64,000 nt of DNA. It comes from Pseudisothecium myosuroides (Eukaryota; Streptophyta; Bryopsida; Hypnales; Lembophyllaceae). The translations under genes were made by a program, and so were the position numbers. The first letter of the stretch is position 1, and every line of letters starts with the position of its first letter. The DNA lies in NCBI GenBank assembly GCA_951799445.1, contig OX637288.1, positions 10,604,501-10,668,500 of the forward strand, written 5' to 3'. Shown here one piece after another: positions 46,804-58,289 of the stretch. The notes below the pieces were generated by a model, which worked only from the letters and a program-made list of their open reading frames with translations, made no database searches and was not told where the DNA came from.

Positions 46804-49800
46804 ATGGTGGCCCAGGCGTCGTTCATCACCTCCTTGGTGACTTCGTTCGTGGTGTTTTGCATTCTGATTTTGGCGTACTCCATCCTGTCGCGTCGACCAG
46901 AGAACGCCGTGGTCTACTACCCTCTGCGAGTGCTCCGCGGCGAGGACGGGGCTGCCTTGGCCAAACGTCGCGGTCCTCTTGCGTGGATTGTTGAGAGTTT
47001 CAAAGCCACCGACGATGACATCGTCGCCGCGGCGGGCTTGGATGCCGCGGTTTACATACACCTCTTCACCGCAGGTATGGATCGATCATGCTTGGTTGCC
47101 CGAACACTCAGCCTCACTCACCTTCATTGAGTCTTGACAAGAGCCTTTGGTCTGTGTGCTTGAAATTCGTTGAAAAAGATTTTCTTGAAATTTCTCTTAC
47201 TGCAGTTCTAAGGTAGAGGACATTATTTGTGCTATTTAAGCATTAGTGTTGGAGCCTTCATTTAATCTTGACAAGATTAAATGACCTGCGCGATTATGGT
47301 AACTTAAAGTTAGCTAAGAAATTAAAGACTCTCCATGAATTTTCTTACTGTAGCTATAATTAAGGAAGAGGATATTATTTGCGTTTAAGCATTAGTCTTG
47401 GATCCTTCATTGATCGATTCTTGGCGAGAGCTGGATTGTGGAAATGCGCACGCGATTGTGGAAACTTAAAAATTATCTGAGAAAGATTTTTCATGAATTT
47501 TCTCTTACTGCAGTTTTAAGGAAGAGAATACCGATTGTGTCATTTTAAACATTGTTTGAGACAAACTCGAGATAAGTAATTCTGAGGTAGAGGATAGATT
47601 CCTATCTACAGTGTTATTTTAAACATTAGTCTTATACAGAGCCTTCGCTGAATCTTGATGAGAGCCTTAATTGTGGATCTGCTTGATTAGATTTTGGTAA
47701 TTTGAAATTAGCTAAGAAAGATTCTTTATTACTTTGCTGCAAACCTCAGATAGAGGGTACTATTTGCGACATTTTAAGCATTTTAAAATGTATGATTTTT
47801 GGATTTTGTAAACGGAGTGATCGCGTTGGGTACTATAAACCCAATACCGAACTCTCTGAAGATCAAATTGTTATCAACATGAAAGAAGTTCTAATGCAAT
47901 CCCTCACAGTGGAAGGTTGTAGACCAATACTGGAGGGACAATAGACCATCTCATTTCGACTCACAGATCAGTGGCCATGACTTGGATTTATTCCGAGCTC
48001 TATTTTCAATCTTTAATTTCCTTTACGGCAAAATGCCTGATGATTGCTGGTACATTTTTTTTCCCTGTTTTGCAGCTCTGAAGATCATCATGTTGTCGTC
48101 GCTCTTTTGTGTACCTGTGTTGATTACGCTCTCGGCGACCAGCAACTACAATCAGGAGCAGAAGAGCACAGTTGCAAATTTCACATCCACCAAATTCGAT
48201 AATTTGGGAATGGGCAACGTTGAGGTACCCCAGTTGATGAACAGCCAAAAGAGTACACGGAATGAATCTTTGCAGATTAGATTCCATTCGTTTGCTTCAG
48301 AATCTCCTGGTAATTACTGACAAGAAGAAAAAGAAAATTGGCCAATCTAATAAGTAATAATAGGTCCTGTACTCAATGCTTAAATTGTACGAGTTAGTTG
48401 TAGTTACCTTATGAAATTTTGATTGGAATCGCTGTGACACGCATGCAGCCAAACAGCAACAAGATATGGGGGTTCTTCATAGGCATGTTCTGGGTGTCGC
48501 TGGTGACATACTTCGTGCTGTGGAGATCGTTTCGTCTGGTGGTGGACATGCGCGACCGAGAGCAAGCGTCCGCCTACGCTCGCCCGCAACAGTTCACGGT
48601 GCTGGTGCGAGACATTCCCAAGCACACGGGCAAGGAAAGCCGCATCCAGCAAGTGGAGCAGTTCTTCGCTCGAACTCACCCCGCTGCTTACAACCGCGTA
48701 CAACTCGTGCACAACGTCAAAAAGGTGATTAACATCGAGCCAGTCTTTCTTCAAACTAGATCGAAGTTTGCAGCTATGTCCTCAACCGCGAATGGGAAAT
48801 TGGGAATGTACGTATTCATGCACATTTCATGATACGTGAAGGGCCATGGCTAACATGTTTGGAATTATTGCTTAGGTCGAGAAGCTGTTCAGTGAACGGG
48901 AGGAAGCGTTGCGAGCGTTGGAGCACGCGGAGGGGGTTTGGGAGCTGTCGAAGAAGAAGAAAGGTGGTGAAGGCGGTGAAGGCGGTGAAGGGGAGCGGCC
49001 CATGCACAAGACGGGGTTCAAGGGCTTGCTGGGTCCCAAGGTGGACTCCATCGAGTACTGGCGGGCCAAGAGCCAGGAGCTTCTTCCGGAGCTTCAGGAG
49101 GAGCAGAAACGAACTCGCGAAGATTGTGAACAAGATGCCGCGTTCGTCGTCTTCAACGATCGCCTCTCCACTGCAGAAGCCTCTCAGGTACCCCCCATCT
49201 CACATAACACTTTAGGGAATCCTTCTTGAGTACCCTCTGAATTGAATTGACTGAAAACTAATCCCTAACATCTTATTTTGCAAACTTAAGCTAATGGAGG
49301 GCTCCTCAAGCGAATGATTCATTGTTTTCACATATGAGAAATTATTTCAAAGCTTTAAGCGGAGGAGTATCTCAAACCGCTCCAGTTCTTGAGATGCTTG
49401 TCGAACTGAGGAGGTTCCTAGTTGAGTAACCATTTTGAAATGATAGAGCTCTAAAATTTAGAGAAGATTCAGATATGAAATTCAGATGCGTGTCTCAAAC
49501 CCCTGGTTCGCGTTTGAAGGTATGTAAGAGATTTTTCCTAAAATGCACCCCTCTTGCTTGTGAAATGACGAGGAAGTAATGGACATAACCTTCGATCGCC
49601 TTGACTGACTTGATTTTCGTCTGCAGGTCGTGCACGCGCCACACGCGCTGCGATGGAAGGTTAGTCAAGCCCCGGAGCCCGAGGAAACCTGCTGGGGCTC
49701 TCTCTACGTCCCACAGTGGAACCGTGCCATACGCCGCACTCTCGTCAACATCCTCACATTCTTCCTGGTGGTGTTCTACATGATCCCCATCGCGTTCGTG

Positions 49801-51316
49801 GCTTCCCTCACGACGCTGGAGAATCTGGAGAAACTGCTGCCGTTCGTGCGCTCGGTGCAGAAGATCCCCGTGCTCAGCGATGCTATCTCGGCCTACCTGC
49901 CCCAGCTGGCGCTTCTGCTCTTCCTGGCACTCCTGCCCAAGCTCATGCTGCTCCTCTCGAAAGCCGAGGGATTCGCGTCGCAGGCGCAGGTGGTGCGCTC
50001 GGCTTCCGCGAAGTACTTCTACTTCATCATCTTCAACGTCTTCCTGGGGGTCACCATCTTCGGGGCGGTGTTCTCCAACCTCGCCAGCGTGAAGCTGCTG
50101 ATCAACCAGAGCGAGCTCTCGGCCACCCAAGTGGTGGAGCTGTTTGGTTCCAAGCTGCCCCCGGTGGCGAGCTACTACATCACGTATGTAGCGCTGAAGT
50201 TCTTCATTGGGTATGGGTTGGAGCTCTCGCAGGTGCTGCCGCTGCTGCTGTTCACGGTCAAGCGGAGATTTAAGTGCAAGACGGAGAGGGAGCTCAAGGA
50301 GGCGTGGGCGCCCGGGCCGTTCACGTACCACCAGAGCATTGCGAGCGATTTGCTCATTTTGACGCTGTGTTTGTGCTACGCCGTGATTGCGCCCATGATT
50401 CTCCCCTTCACCTTCCTGTACTACGCGCTCGGCTGGCTGATCATGCGCAACCAGGTCAGATCAGTATTCTCTTTCCATTGCTTCAATTTCATAGCGGATC
50501 GATCAAACACCATTTTTGTTGCAACAGCACATGCTTCGTTCACGCTAGAAGTGCAAAAGTGCATGACAAGCGGCTTAATTGCCAATCAACCAATTCCCTT
50601 GAGTTCGTAAGTAACAAGTATATTATTTTTTAAGAAGTTTTCCACACCTTTGCTGCAACACGGGACTCTAGCTTGGTCTGAAATCGCAATTTCAATCTCA
50701 ACACATAGCGCAATTCTGTCGATTGTTTTCCAAATCGCCCCCCCTGCAATGATCGATTAATTGTGTGGATTGAATTACTAGCTGGACACATCCATCATTC
50801 TAAAGTCATATTTGAAATATCGTTTTGCAAAGACCCTCCATTAATTCTTGAAGTACTCACAAGTATTGGACTCCGACAAATCAGCAATTTAACTTATTGA
50901 CTACTGGACTTGCAATTGTTGCATATGTGCAGGCGTTGAACGTGCAAGTTCCGGAGTTCGAGAGCCACGGGAGCATGTGGCCGCACATCCACAACCGCAT
51001 TCTGGCGGCGCTGCTGGTGGCGCAGATCACGGCGCTGGGCTACTTCGGCGTGAAGGAGTTTCCCTTCACGCCCATCTTGGTGGTGCTGCCCGTGTGCACG
51101 GCGGTGTTCTACGTCTTCTGCCGAAACAACTACGAGCCGTCCATCGCCGTGGTGTCCCTGTGGGTGGCCGCGGAGGTGCCCAAAGCCAAGCCGTCTTACG
51201 AGGCGATCATTGAGGCTTACACCCCACCTTGTTTGCAAGAAGGCCATCCGGGCATCCGGGACAAAAACTCCAACCTGGCGACCAAACTCGAATCCACGGT
51301 CGATAATGCGTTGTAG
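46804..51316 (+). CDS. ERD4-like CSC1/OSCA family membrane channel
   Basis: Exons: 46804-47074, 48076-48224, 48449-48724, 48876-49187, 49627-50454, 50933-51316; all GT-AG and in phase, 739 aa (Arabidopsis ERD4 is of similar length). OSCA/CSC1 proteins are osmotically or mechanically gated calcium-permeable cation channels related to TMEM63/TMEM16. Seen: N-terminal helix and the SRRPENAVVYYPLR motif, AWIVESF, helices in exons 2-3, the cytosolic loop with QFTVLVRDIPKHTG and KTGFKGLLGPKVDSIEYW, then the conserved pore-bearing membrane region (FYMIPIAFVASLTTL, LPKLMLLLSKAEG, YFYFIIFNVFLGVT, ALKFFIGYGLELSQVLPL, APMILPFTFLYYALGWL) and MWPHIHNRILAAL. A lysine/glycine/glutamate run (about 258-272) inside the loop is unusual. 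The first ATG of the open exon is used. Exons 5 and 6 are very GC-rich compared with the flanks. Confidence 0.95.
47075..48075 (+). repeat. Tandem repeats within intron 1 of the ERD4/OSCA gene
   Basis: A block of about 150-165 bp recurs: TTTCTCTTACTGCAGTTCTAAGG (near 47,192), TTTCTTACTGTAGCTATAATTAAGG (near 47,341), TTTCTCTTACTGCAGTTTTAAGG (near 47,500), with weaker forms near 47,580 and 47,730. Each is followed by GAGGAYATTATTTG, AAGCATTAGT and GGATCCTTC or GAGCCTTC text. The repeated CTTACTGCAG resembles a splice acceptor. Confidence 0.75.
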
Positions 51317-53563
51317 ATAGATGTGTCGTCCTTCGACTTCATTCATTGGAAAACATGACCACCAAAGCCATGAATTGCGGCAGCTGAAAAATGGCATGGA
51401 TATATTGGTGAGAGCGGTGAGCAGGTTATGAGACTTAATGCAGGTTGTCTGCATCAATTACAACATTCAGTTTTGCATTTTTGACTCACGAAGATGAAAA
51501 GAGTTATAATGAGTTCTGACTCCCCTCTCTTCAAGACTAGGTAATTGTTGGGTGAAACAGTTGCCTTCGAATTTGAAAGGTGTATATAACACAGGAAGAT
51601 CGAGTAGTCTTCAAATGAATTGTGAATGATCCCTCTGCGGAAGGGATTTCCTGAGGTTTAGATTTTTTGTTATGGTAGCACTTGGAATGGCATCTTCGTC
51701 CATGTGGAGTAATCATCAAACTACCCTGGCTCTGCATTCAGGTTGGTCTTAGCCTCTTAGGTATAGGCTTCTTCTTCGTCTTCACCGTTAATTAGTTGTT
51801 TCTTATTTAGTTGACGTGTGGAGAATTGTACCGGTGTAACAGCATTGTACTTTGACAATCAGTCATTTGGCTGGTGTTTCGAGAATCTCGGCTCCTTTGT
51901 TTCAGAACTGGTAACAGATTAGTTAAGCTGACTGGTGGTTCAACTGTTCTAACGTGTTCACATCAGAACATTGGACTTTCATAGGTTTGTTCTCCATGTT
52001 CACATTTGAAGCATAATTATGCATCAACGGACTCATAACACGTGAGAATCTCATATCCGGCAGTCCAGCTTTACAATTCCATTCTTGTTTTCGCAAAACG
52101 TGATGGGTCATATCATTTGAACAGTGCAGACGTGCAGATTGATCAAATCATGATACAGAAATTGGACATTGTAAAACCCCACATCGTGAAATTTGTGAAA
52201 CTTGCTTGCGCAGTTTCTACAAGTATTAATTGAGAAAGTAGCACGAACATGACCCCGTGAAACAGATCCGAGAATGATGGAGTGTGTGGTGAGGAATAGA
52301 GGGACCAAAGTGTGTCGCCAGGACTGAGTGGAACTGTACAGGTTGCTCAACTAGCCTTGAATGCTGGTAGCATACTTCTCTTGCAACTGACTGAGCGTTG
52401 GATCTGAAAGTGAAAGTTCTAGATCTAAGCTCCAATCTCACTCGCACTTTCTTTAGAACGAGATCAGAATGTGTGGGAATTTCGATCTGAGTTCCGTGCA
52501 ACCTAGCTTCTCATTAGAGGACACAATATCTAGCTGCACACAACCTCCTCTAGAGCGATCAAGGCGGATTGGAGGCGGGACATGCGATAGGGGTGGCGCT
52601 GCCAATTCAAGGATTGATTCTGAAGCATTGGGCTATCTATCCAGTTAGAAGATCTGTACTCTTCCCAAGTGTTGGTGGGTTGGAAGCAGACCAAAGAGTA
52701 TGAGAAGCAGTGCTGCCCACACAAGAACGTCCCAAACTTGCCCACACAACCTGCACACTCGCACAGGACTTCACCGAATGCAACACGCTCAAAGCTCACA
52801 TCGCATATACACAGGCAACTTCGATCTAACTCTCCTTCCAATCTACTTTTTTCTTGCTCTCACATTGTTAACATACACTTACTCAGATCTTTCTTTTTTA
52901 AATTCTCTATTAGAGTCACAGTGCTTACATACACTTCTAGACAGCCTTTGCAGACAAGCTTTGTTAGAATCCAGAATTTCTAATCAGAAGTGCAACCAAG
53001 CACAAATCCATCTGTTGGCCCTTCTTTGGGACACATGGCTGGAAGCAGGTACAAGAATATTGCTTGAAGAGGACAACCCATCTGAAGGAACAAGCCTAGT
53101 ATCAAGAGGTAAGTTCTCTAACCTAACTTTTCCCTTTTCAAATCTTACAACTAAATCTTACATCATGATAATCAATAGGAGAAGCATAAAATTACCAAAT
53201 ACGCCTCTGCATATGCAAATAGACCTCACATCTGCAATTAACAATTCAAAAAAGGCCAATTAGTCCACAGATTAGAAGTAGGTTGCACAAATAACTCAGA
53301 ATCCTGTTTTCGCCTTCGAAATGAAATGTTTCTATGCGTGCCACAAAAAACAAAAACAAAAACAGAATCCTAAAATTAACACCAAAAATACAAAACCCAC
53401 ATATTAATATGCCAGCAACCTTAATAACAAAACATGTCTGCCTTGACACTGTAATACATAAACACATGAATGAAGAAACTCAATACCAATCTAGATCCAC
53501 CTTAGAGAATATTTATCAAATCACTGGCAAAAGACCCATTTTAGACATGTAGGGAATGACCCA
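51317..53563. other. 3' region of the ERD4/OSCA gene and intergenic sequence
   Basis: The 3' untranslated region probably covers the first few hundred bases. A 187-codon open frame on the + strand at 52700-53263 overlaps others and has no recognisable domain, so it is not called. No repeat ends were seen. Confidence 0.5.
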
Positions 53564-53567
53564 ATAA

Positions 53568-54488
53568 CCCCTAAAATACCAAGGCATTTTCTGGCTCCTG
53601 AACCACTGAAAACTGCCATTTCTGCTGCAATCACTCCCTAAACCCAAAAAAACTTTTTTTTTAGAATCTAACCGTAGGATCTTGTACTTCACTTGTCTCA
53701 GATTATGTGGTCAAAATTTCAAGACATTTGACCGTTCTGATTGGAAGATATTAGCATTCAAAGTTGGAAAAAAAAAAAAAATTTGAACTGTTTCCTGCAA
53801 TTTCAGATGACTTTGACGGCCATTTGTGGATTTTTTTTGCACTACACAACAAAAATTTGTAATTTTTTATCTTGAACATTTGAGTTGAGAGTTGGGGAAA
53901 AAAAAATTCAGAATGTCAAACCTTGATTTTCACATATAAAAAAATTGTTAAATAGAAGTAGGTCCAAAATTGAACGAAATACTAAATTGTTAATAGCTCT
54001 TAGGTGGAATTAAAACAACATAATCCCAATGGTGGGATTGTTCTTGCGAACAAACTTGACCTCGTCAAAAAAAAAAATTGAAAAAATTTGAAAATTGCAT
54101 TCAAAAATGAATTCTATAAGTTAGTTTTTTTGAAGATGCTTAAATTGCCCGAAAAACAAGATTGTCCATAACTTTTTCATTATTAGTCCAAATAGAATGA
54201 ATCAAAGCTTCAGATGTAGACAAAAACATGATCTTTGAGGAAATAAAATAAAAAAATAAAAAACTTTTTTTTTTTTTTTTTTTTTCTGCCCGCCGAACTG
54301 CTTTTTTGCTTTAAGATGGCATAACTTTTGCTCCCAGGCACCGATTGAAAAAAAAATTATATTTTTAGAAAGCTAATGTGATTCCCTATCTTCGAAAAAA
54401 GTTTCAAAAAATCAGATCAAAATTTCAGGCCACACGGGCCTGCCCAAAATCTGAAGTGTCCCCCAAGGGGACTTTGGTACTTTAGGGG
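53568..54488. mobile_element. TTAA-type element distantly related to family A, 921 bp
   Basis: The left end CCCCTAAAATACCAAGG follows ATAA; the reverse-complemented right end CCCCTAAAGTACCAAAG precedes TTAA at 54489-54492 (15 of 17 match). Family A landmarks AAAACTGCCATTTCTGC and GAATGAATCAAAGCTTC are kept in order. It has no coding capacity; a poly-T run lies at 54,265. Confidence 0.75.
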
Positions 54489-54579
54489 TTAAAGTCTTGC
54501 ATCGATCTATGACAAATGTTTTTTAATAAATGAGACTTGGGCTATAGTCTTAGATTACAGTAATGGAGTGATTAGTGAC

Positions 54580-54815
54580 CATAGGGAGTGCTAGCATGTG
54601 AGCATAGAATTTATGAGCCCATGAGCTTAAGTCTATATAATAGACATCTTCTATGGTTGTAGGTGTTTATGTTATAGGTACCTATATTATAGATTTTCTT
54701 TCCATGTTATAGTGTATAAGTGTTATAGAGGCATATGTTACAATGGTTGTAGGTACACACCTACAATCAGGCTCAAGGCTTGTAGGCTCATGTCTTTGTG
54801 CTCCGATACTAAGCA
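54580..54815. mobile_element. Short relative of the 37.5-kb inverted-repeat element
   Basis: Shares GTGAGCATAGAA, ATGAGCCCATGAGC, ATCTTCTATGGTTGTAGGTG and ACCTATATTATAG with 37493-38139 and has inverted GAGCCTA/TAGGCTCAT text. Ends are decayed. Confidence 0.5.
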
Positions 54816-54966
54816 TTGTTGCCCACTTTCATATTTGGGACCATTTATGCACAACAAGCATTTGAAAGTTTGTTTGCTCTATATTTTGATGCTTATAATG
54901 TTTGAATTACTTATCATTCAATATACAATTGGAAGTTTTGTGTTTTGCATTAAATTTAGCTCTTAA

Positions 54967-55912
54967 TCCCTTGAGTTCTTTGACTATGTTTTTCCCAAAA
55001 ACGCTTGAAACCTGTCATTTTGAGCACAAATTTTAGGAAAAAAACATTTTTGGATACATGTATTTGTAGGATCGTGTAGTGCGCTGGTTTAAAAAGCTAT
55101 GTTAAAAATGTCAAAATCTTCTACCGTGTAGATTGGAAGATATTAGCATTGAATTGGCAGATATCCTTTTTTTGGCCCTGCAAAAAATAGAGTAGCTGCA
55201 CTTCACAAGATCACATTAGAATGAAAAAAAGTTGGAAAATGGTAGTGCTTCTTTGAATTCATTCTTCAAGGCAAGTTGGCTATATGCTTGAAAAAATTCA
55301 CTTCATTTGGAATAGTACAACATATAGGAGAAAGATAGTAAGTAGAAAAAAGTAGAGAATGATTCAAGATACAAAATTGTTAAAGGATTAAGTTATGGAA
55401 TTGAAAAATGCCAATCTCAATGGTTGCAATGTTGTAATAAACAATCTACATCCTATGATTTTATTTTAGAGTAAAGAATCTATAATTGCTTGCAAACAAA
55501 AACTCCTCATAACTTTCATCTCATTGATCAAAGTGGAATGATTCAAAGCTTTCCACGTACATATACTAGAAGAAATCTGTGTTTGCCTCAACAAACATAT
55601 CATGTAGATTTTGTTGAGGCAAACACAAATTTCTTCTAGTGATATAAATCTAAAAAACCAATTTCAATTTATTTTTTTTGAAAAAAGTGATTTTTTTGAT
55701 TTGCCTAGACTACCCAATTACAAAAAAAGTAACATATTAGGCTATAACTTTTGACTCATATTTCCAAATGTCATAAAATTTTATTCACACAAAATATATT
55801 CTTCGTCTACAACTTCTATTAAAATTTGGGCCTAAAACATGCAAATTTCTAGTCACATGTACCTGCCTAAAGCCACTATGTTGCCAAAATTAGCAGGCTA
55901 GTCTTTTTTGGG
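54967..55912. mobile_element. Family A TTAA element nested in family B, 946 bp
   Basis: TTAA lies directly outside both ends (54963-54966, 55913-55916). The left end is TCCCTTGAGTTCTTTGACTA; the right end, reverse-complemented, is CCCAAAAAAGACTAGCC. It is collinear in opposite orientation with 26191-27124 over its full length, apart from a 76-bp hairpin insert at 55565. Confidence 0.8.
55565..55640. repeat. 76-bp hairpin insert, 31-bp stem, inside family A
   Basis: Arms start ACTAGAAGAAATCTGTGTTT and, reverse-complemented, ACTAGAAGAAATTTGTGTTT and pair over 31 bp with one mismatch around a 14-base loop. The sister at 26 kb lacks it and reads ATATATAAATCTA at this point, so this is a recent insertion of a very small foldback element. 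Confidence 0.85.
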
Positions 55913-56516
55913 TTAAAAGATGTCGTGGCTTTCTTTTGGCCAGTGAATGATAGAGAATCCTTCTATGTAGGATAGAAGTACAATTATTCATCCTTGGAAT
56001 TTTGTATGAAAAGGGGAAGTCCTATACAATAGTTTGACTTCCAATGAGTGCATTTGGATTTTTTTAAACCAATTATCGCATCAAGTAGCAAAAACGATGA
56101 TTTCCACTATTACTAGCCCATCTTTTTAGGGTTAAGATTTTGAAAAACAAATTCAACAAGCCTATTCCCACTTTTGAAAGCTTCAATGCGGGTGAATATC
56201 TAGAGGTCCTTTTTGAGTGAATAGTCACTTTAGATCTCCCTGGACCCCTAAAAAAAAGATTTTTGTTATCACTAAACCACATATTTTTTGTTAAGGCATT
56301 TGGGATAACAAATTGTTATATGTCGTGTTTCCTTATCCGCATATCCATATTTGTTGTATTTTTGTTTGTATATATGTATCTTTTTACACCAAATATTGTA
56401 TTTGTATCCCCATATATGTACATGTATTTATATCCAACATATATCATATTTATATCATATATTTGATGTGGACCCATATCATTAATTTAAAAATAAAAAA
56501 AATTAGGTATAACTAT

Positions 56517-56930
56517 CACATCAAACTTTAAAGTCTATAGAGACTCATGATGTGGTATCCAAAAATCCACATTTGGCACTCTGGAATCTAAAAGTCTAAT
56601 CATCTTGATTTCTAAATTTTTGAAGGAATACAAACTATCACATCAAACTTTAAAGCCTACAAAGACACACAATGGAGTATTAAGAAACCGACCAATTCAC
56701 ATTTGGCACTTGGGAATCTAAAAGTCTAATCCACTTGATTTCTAAATTATATTTGAAGGATTACAAACTAGCACATCAAACTTTAAAGCCTACAAAGACA
56801 CTCAGTGATGGAGTATCAAGAAATTGACAGTTGACTTCTGTGGAAGCTAAAGGTTTGATCCAATTGATTTCTAAATGTTTGAAGGATTAGAAAATATGAC
56901 ATCAAACTTAAAGCCTACAAAAATAGATGA
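56517..56930. repeat. Tandem repeat, period about 127 bp, 3.3 copies
   Basis: CACATCAAACTTTAAAG recurs at 56517, 56639, 56772 and (GACATCAAACTTAAAG) 56899. Each unit carries CCTACAAAGACAC, GGAGTATYAAGAAA, CATTTGGCACT, ATCTAAAAGTCTAATC and TTGATTTCTAAAT. Non-coding. Confidence 0.85.
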
Positions 56931-57703
56931 TGTACTATAAAAAATAAAAACAAGAAAAGTGTACAATAGAGTCACAAGTCTTCCTATCAAAAAATCCACC
57001 CACAATAAAGAAAAGATGTATCAATTTCACAAACAACAATTTGAATGAACAAGCTAAAACTAATTGAATTCCAAAGCATTTATTTCATTCAAATTGTTTC
57101 CAAAATTTACCTCCAAAAGTCGTTTTTTTAAAAACAAAATTGAATCTTCATAAGTTGCTCTACAAACTTGTATGTTCAATAATTGTATTCAACAGAGTGT
57201 AGGGGATAATGACAATCAATAGACTCAGTGTTAAATTCAATGCCATCCCAGCATTCTCCATACCTCCACTTGAATAATGAAGCTATGTACATCCATGGTT
57301 CTAACACAATCAACTTACAAAGCAAGGATGAAATTGATCCATTTATTCATCCAAAAGTGTAGTCCATCTTTTATATGATCTCCACCCCAAGGTCCCCACT
57401 AGTTGGTTGTATCCATCCATCCATCCATCCATTTTTTTTCATGATAATTTCATTCCCACCAAATAATCCTTGAATATCTAAGTTCCACAAGTCATGTTGT
57501 CAGTGGATGAGAAGGTACGTCAAATTGTACATCATTCTTTGAAAACTACTCTTGGCATTGGATTAGTCGGAGCCATTTGAAGTAGAATATCATCAAGGGA
57601 GAGAAAACCATTCAAGGGTGGATTTTTTACTAAAATAAACACACAAAGGCAGGAAATGTAGAAATGGAGCAAGCGTAGAAGCAAGGATGAGAAAGTAAGA
57701 CTC

Positions 57704-58077
57704 GAATGAAAAAATGCTAGTTCTGAGGCAAGGATGAAACAAGAGCTATGAATAATAGAGCAAGGCGAGGTAGACCAGGAAAGAATAGTGCGAATCCAGA
57801 AGAGGCTAAGATGAGAAGACAACGCCAAAGGCAAAGTTGAAAAGAGGGCAATGAATGCCAAAGGTAGGAATGGGCAAAGATACCAACCAAGAATGAAAAA
57901 ATGCTAGTCCTGAGGCAAGGATGAAACAAGAGCTATGAATAATAGAGCAGGGCAAGGTAGACCAAGAAAGAATAGTGTGAATCCAAAAGAGGCTAAGATG
58001 AGAAGACAATGCCAAAGGCAAAGTTGAAAAGAGGGCAATGAATGCTAAAGGTAGGAATGGGCAAAGATACCAACTAA
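57704..58077. repeat. Tandem duplication, 187-bp unit, two close copies
   Basis: GAATGAAAAAATGCTAGT begins copies at 57704 and 57891, and a decayed third starts at 58078. The copies differ at only a few positions and are purine-rich on the + strand. The minus-strand open frames across it (57532-57861, 57806-58288) repeat with the unit and read hydrophobic only because of the pyrimidine bias. Confidence 0.9.
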
Positions 58078-58289
58078 GAAGGAAAAAAGGAAAAGGAGCA
58101 AAGTAGACAAGCCCTGGATTGAATGACAGGAAGAGTGCTTCTAATAAGCAGGGAAGTATAAGCCTCCCCCCCCAAAAAAAAATTGAAATAAGCTTAAATG
58201 CGATAATAACGAGTTGAAACTGAACTAAATGGCAAACGGAAAGAATTCTGCGATTGCAAGCAAGATTGTAGCTGTCCAAGGGCCGCAAC

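Larger units (their letters stand above)
54960..56131. mobile_element. Family B TTAA element split by a family A insertion
   Basis: The outer edges are TTAG (54956-54959, one base off TTAA) and TTAA (56132-56135). After CTC the family A element begins at TTAA (54963-54966), and B resumes after TTAA at 55913-55916 with text matching the B copy at 25.8 kb. Joined B length is about 222 bp; adding the 24-bp duplication of the other copy gives 246, against 247 observed there. Confidence 0.75.

Noticed and set aside
49495..50331. 278-codon open frame on the minus strand
   Set aside because: It lies antisense to the large GC-rich exon 5 of the ERD4/OSCA gene and is an arginine/glutamate/histidine-rich shadow of that exon.
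52700..53263. 187-codon frame on the + strand downstream of the ERD4/OSCA gene
   Set aside because: No domain, no splice-consistent partners and overlap with other frames; composition follows AT-rich sequence.
57806..58288. 160-codon hydrophobic frame on the minus strand
   Set aside because: It spans a 187-bp tandem duplication; the hydrophobic look comes from pyrimidine-rich DNA.
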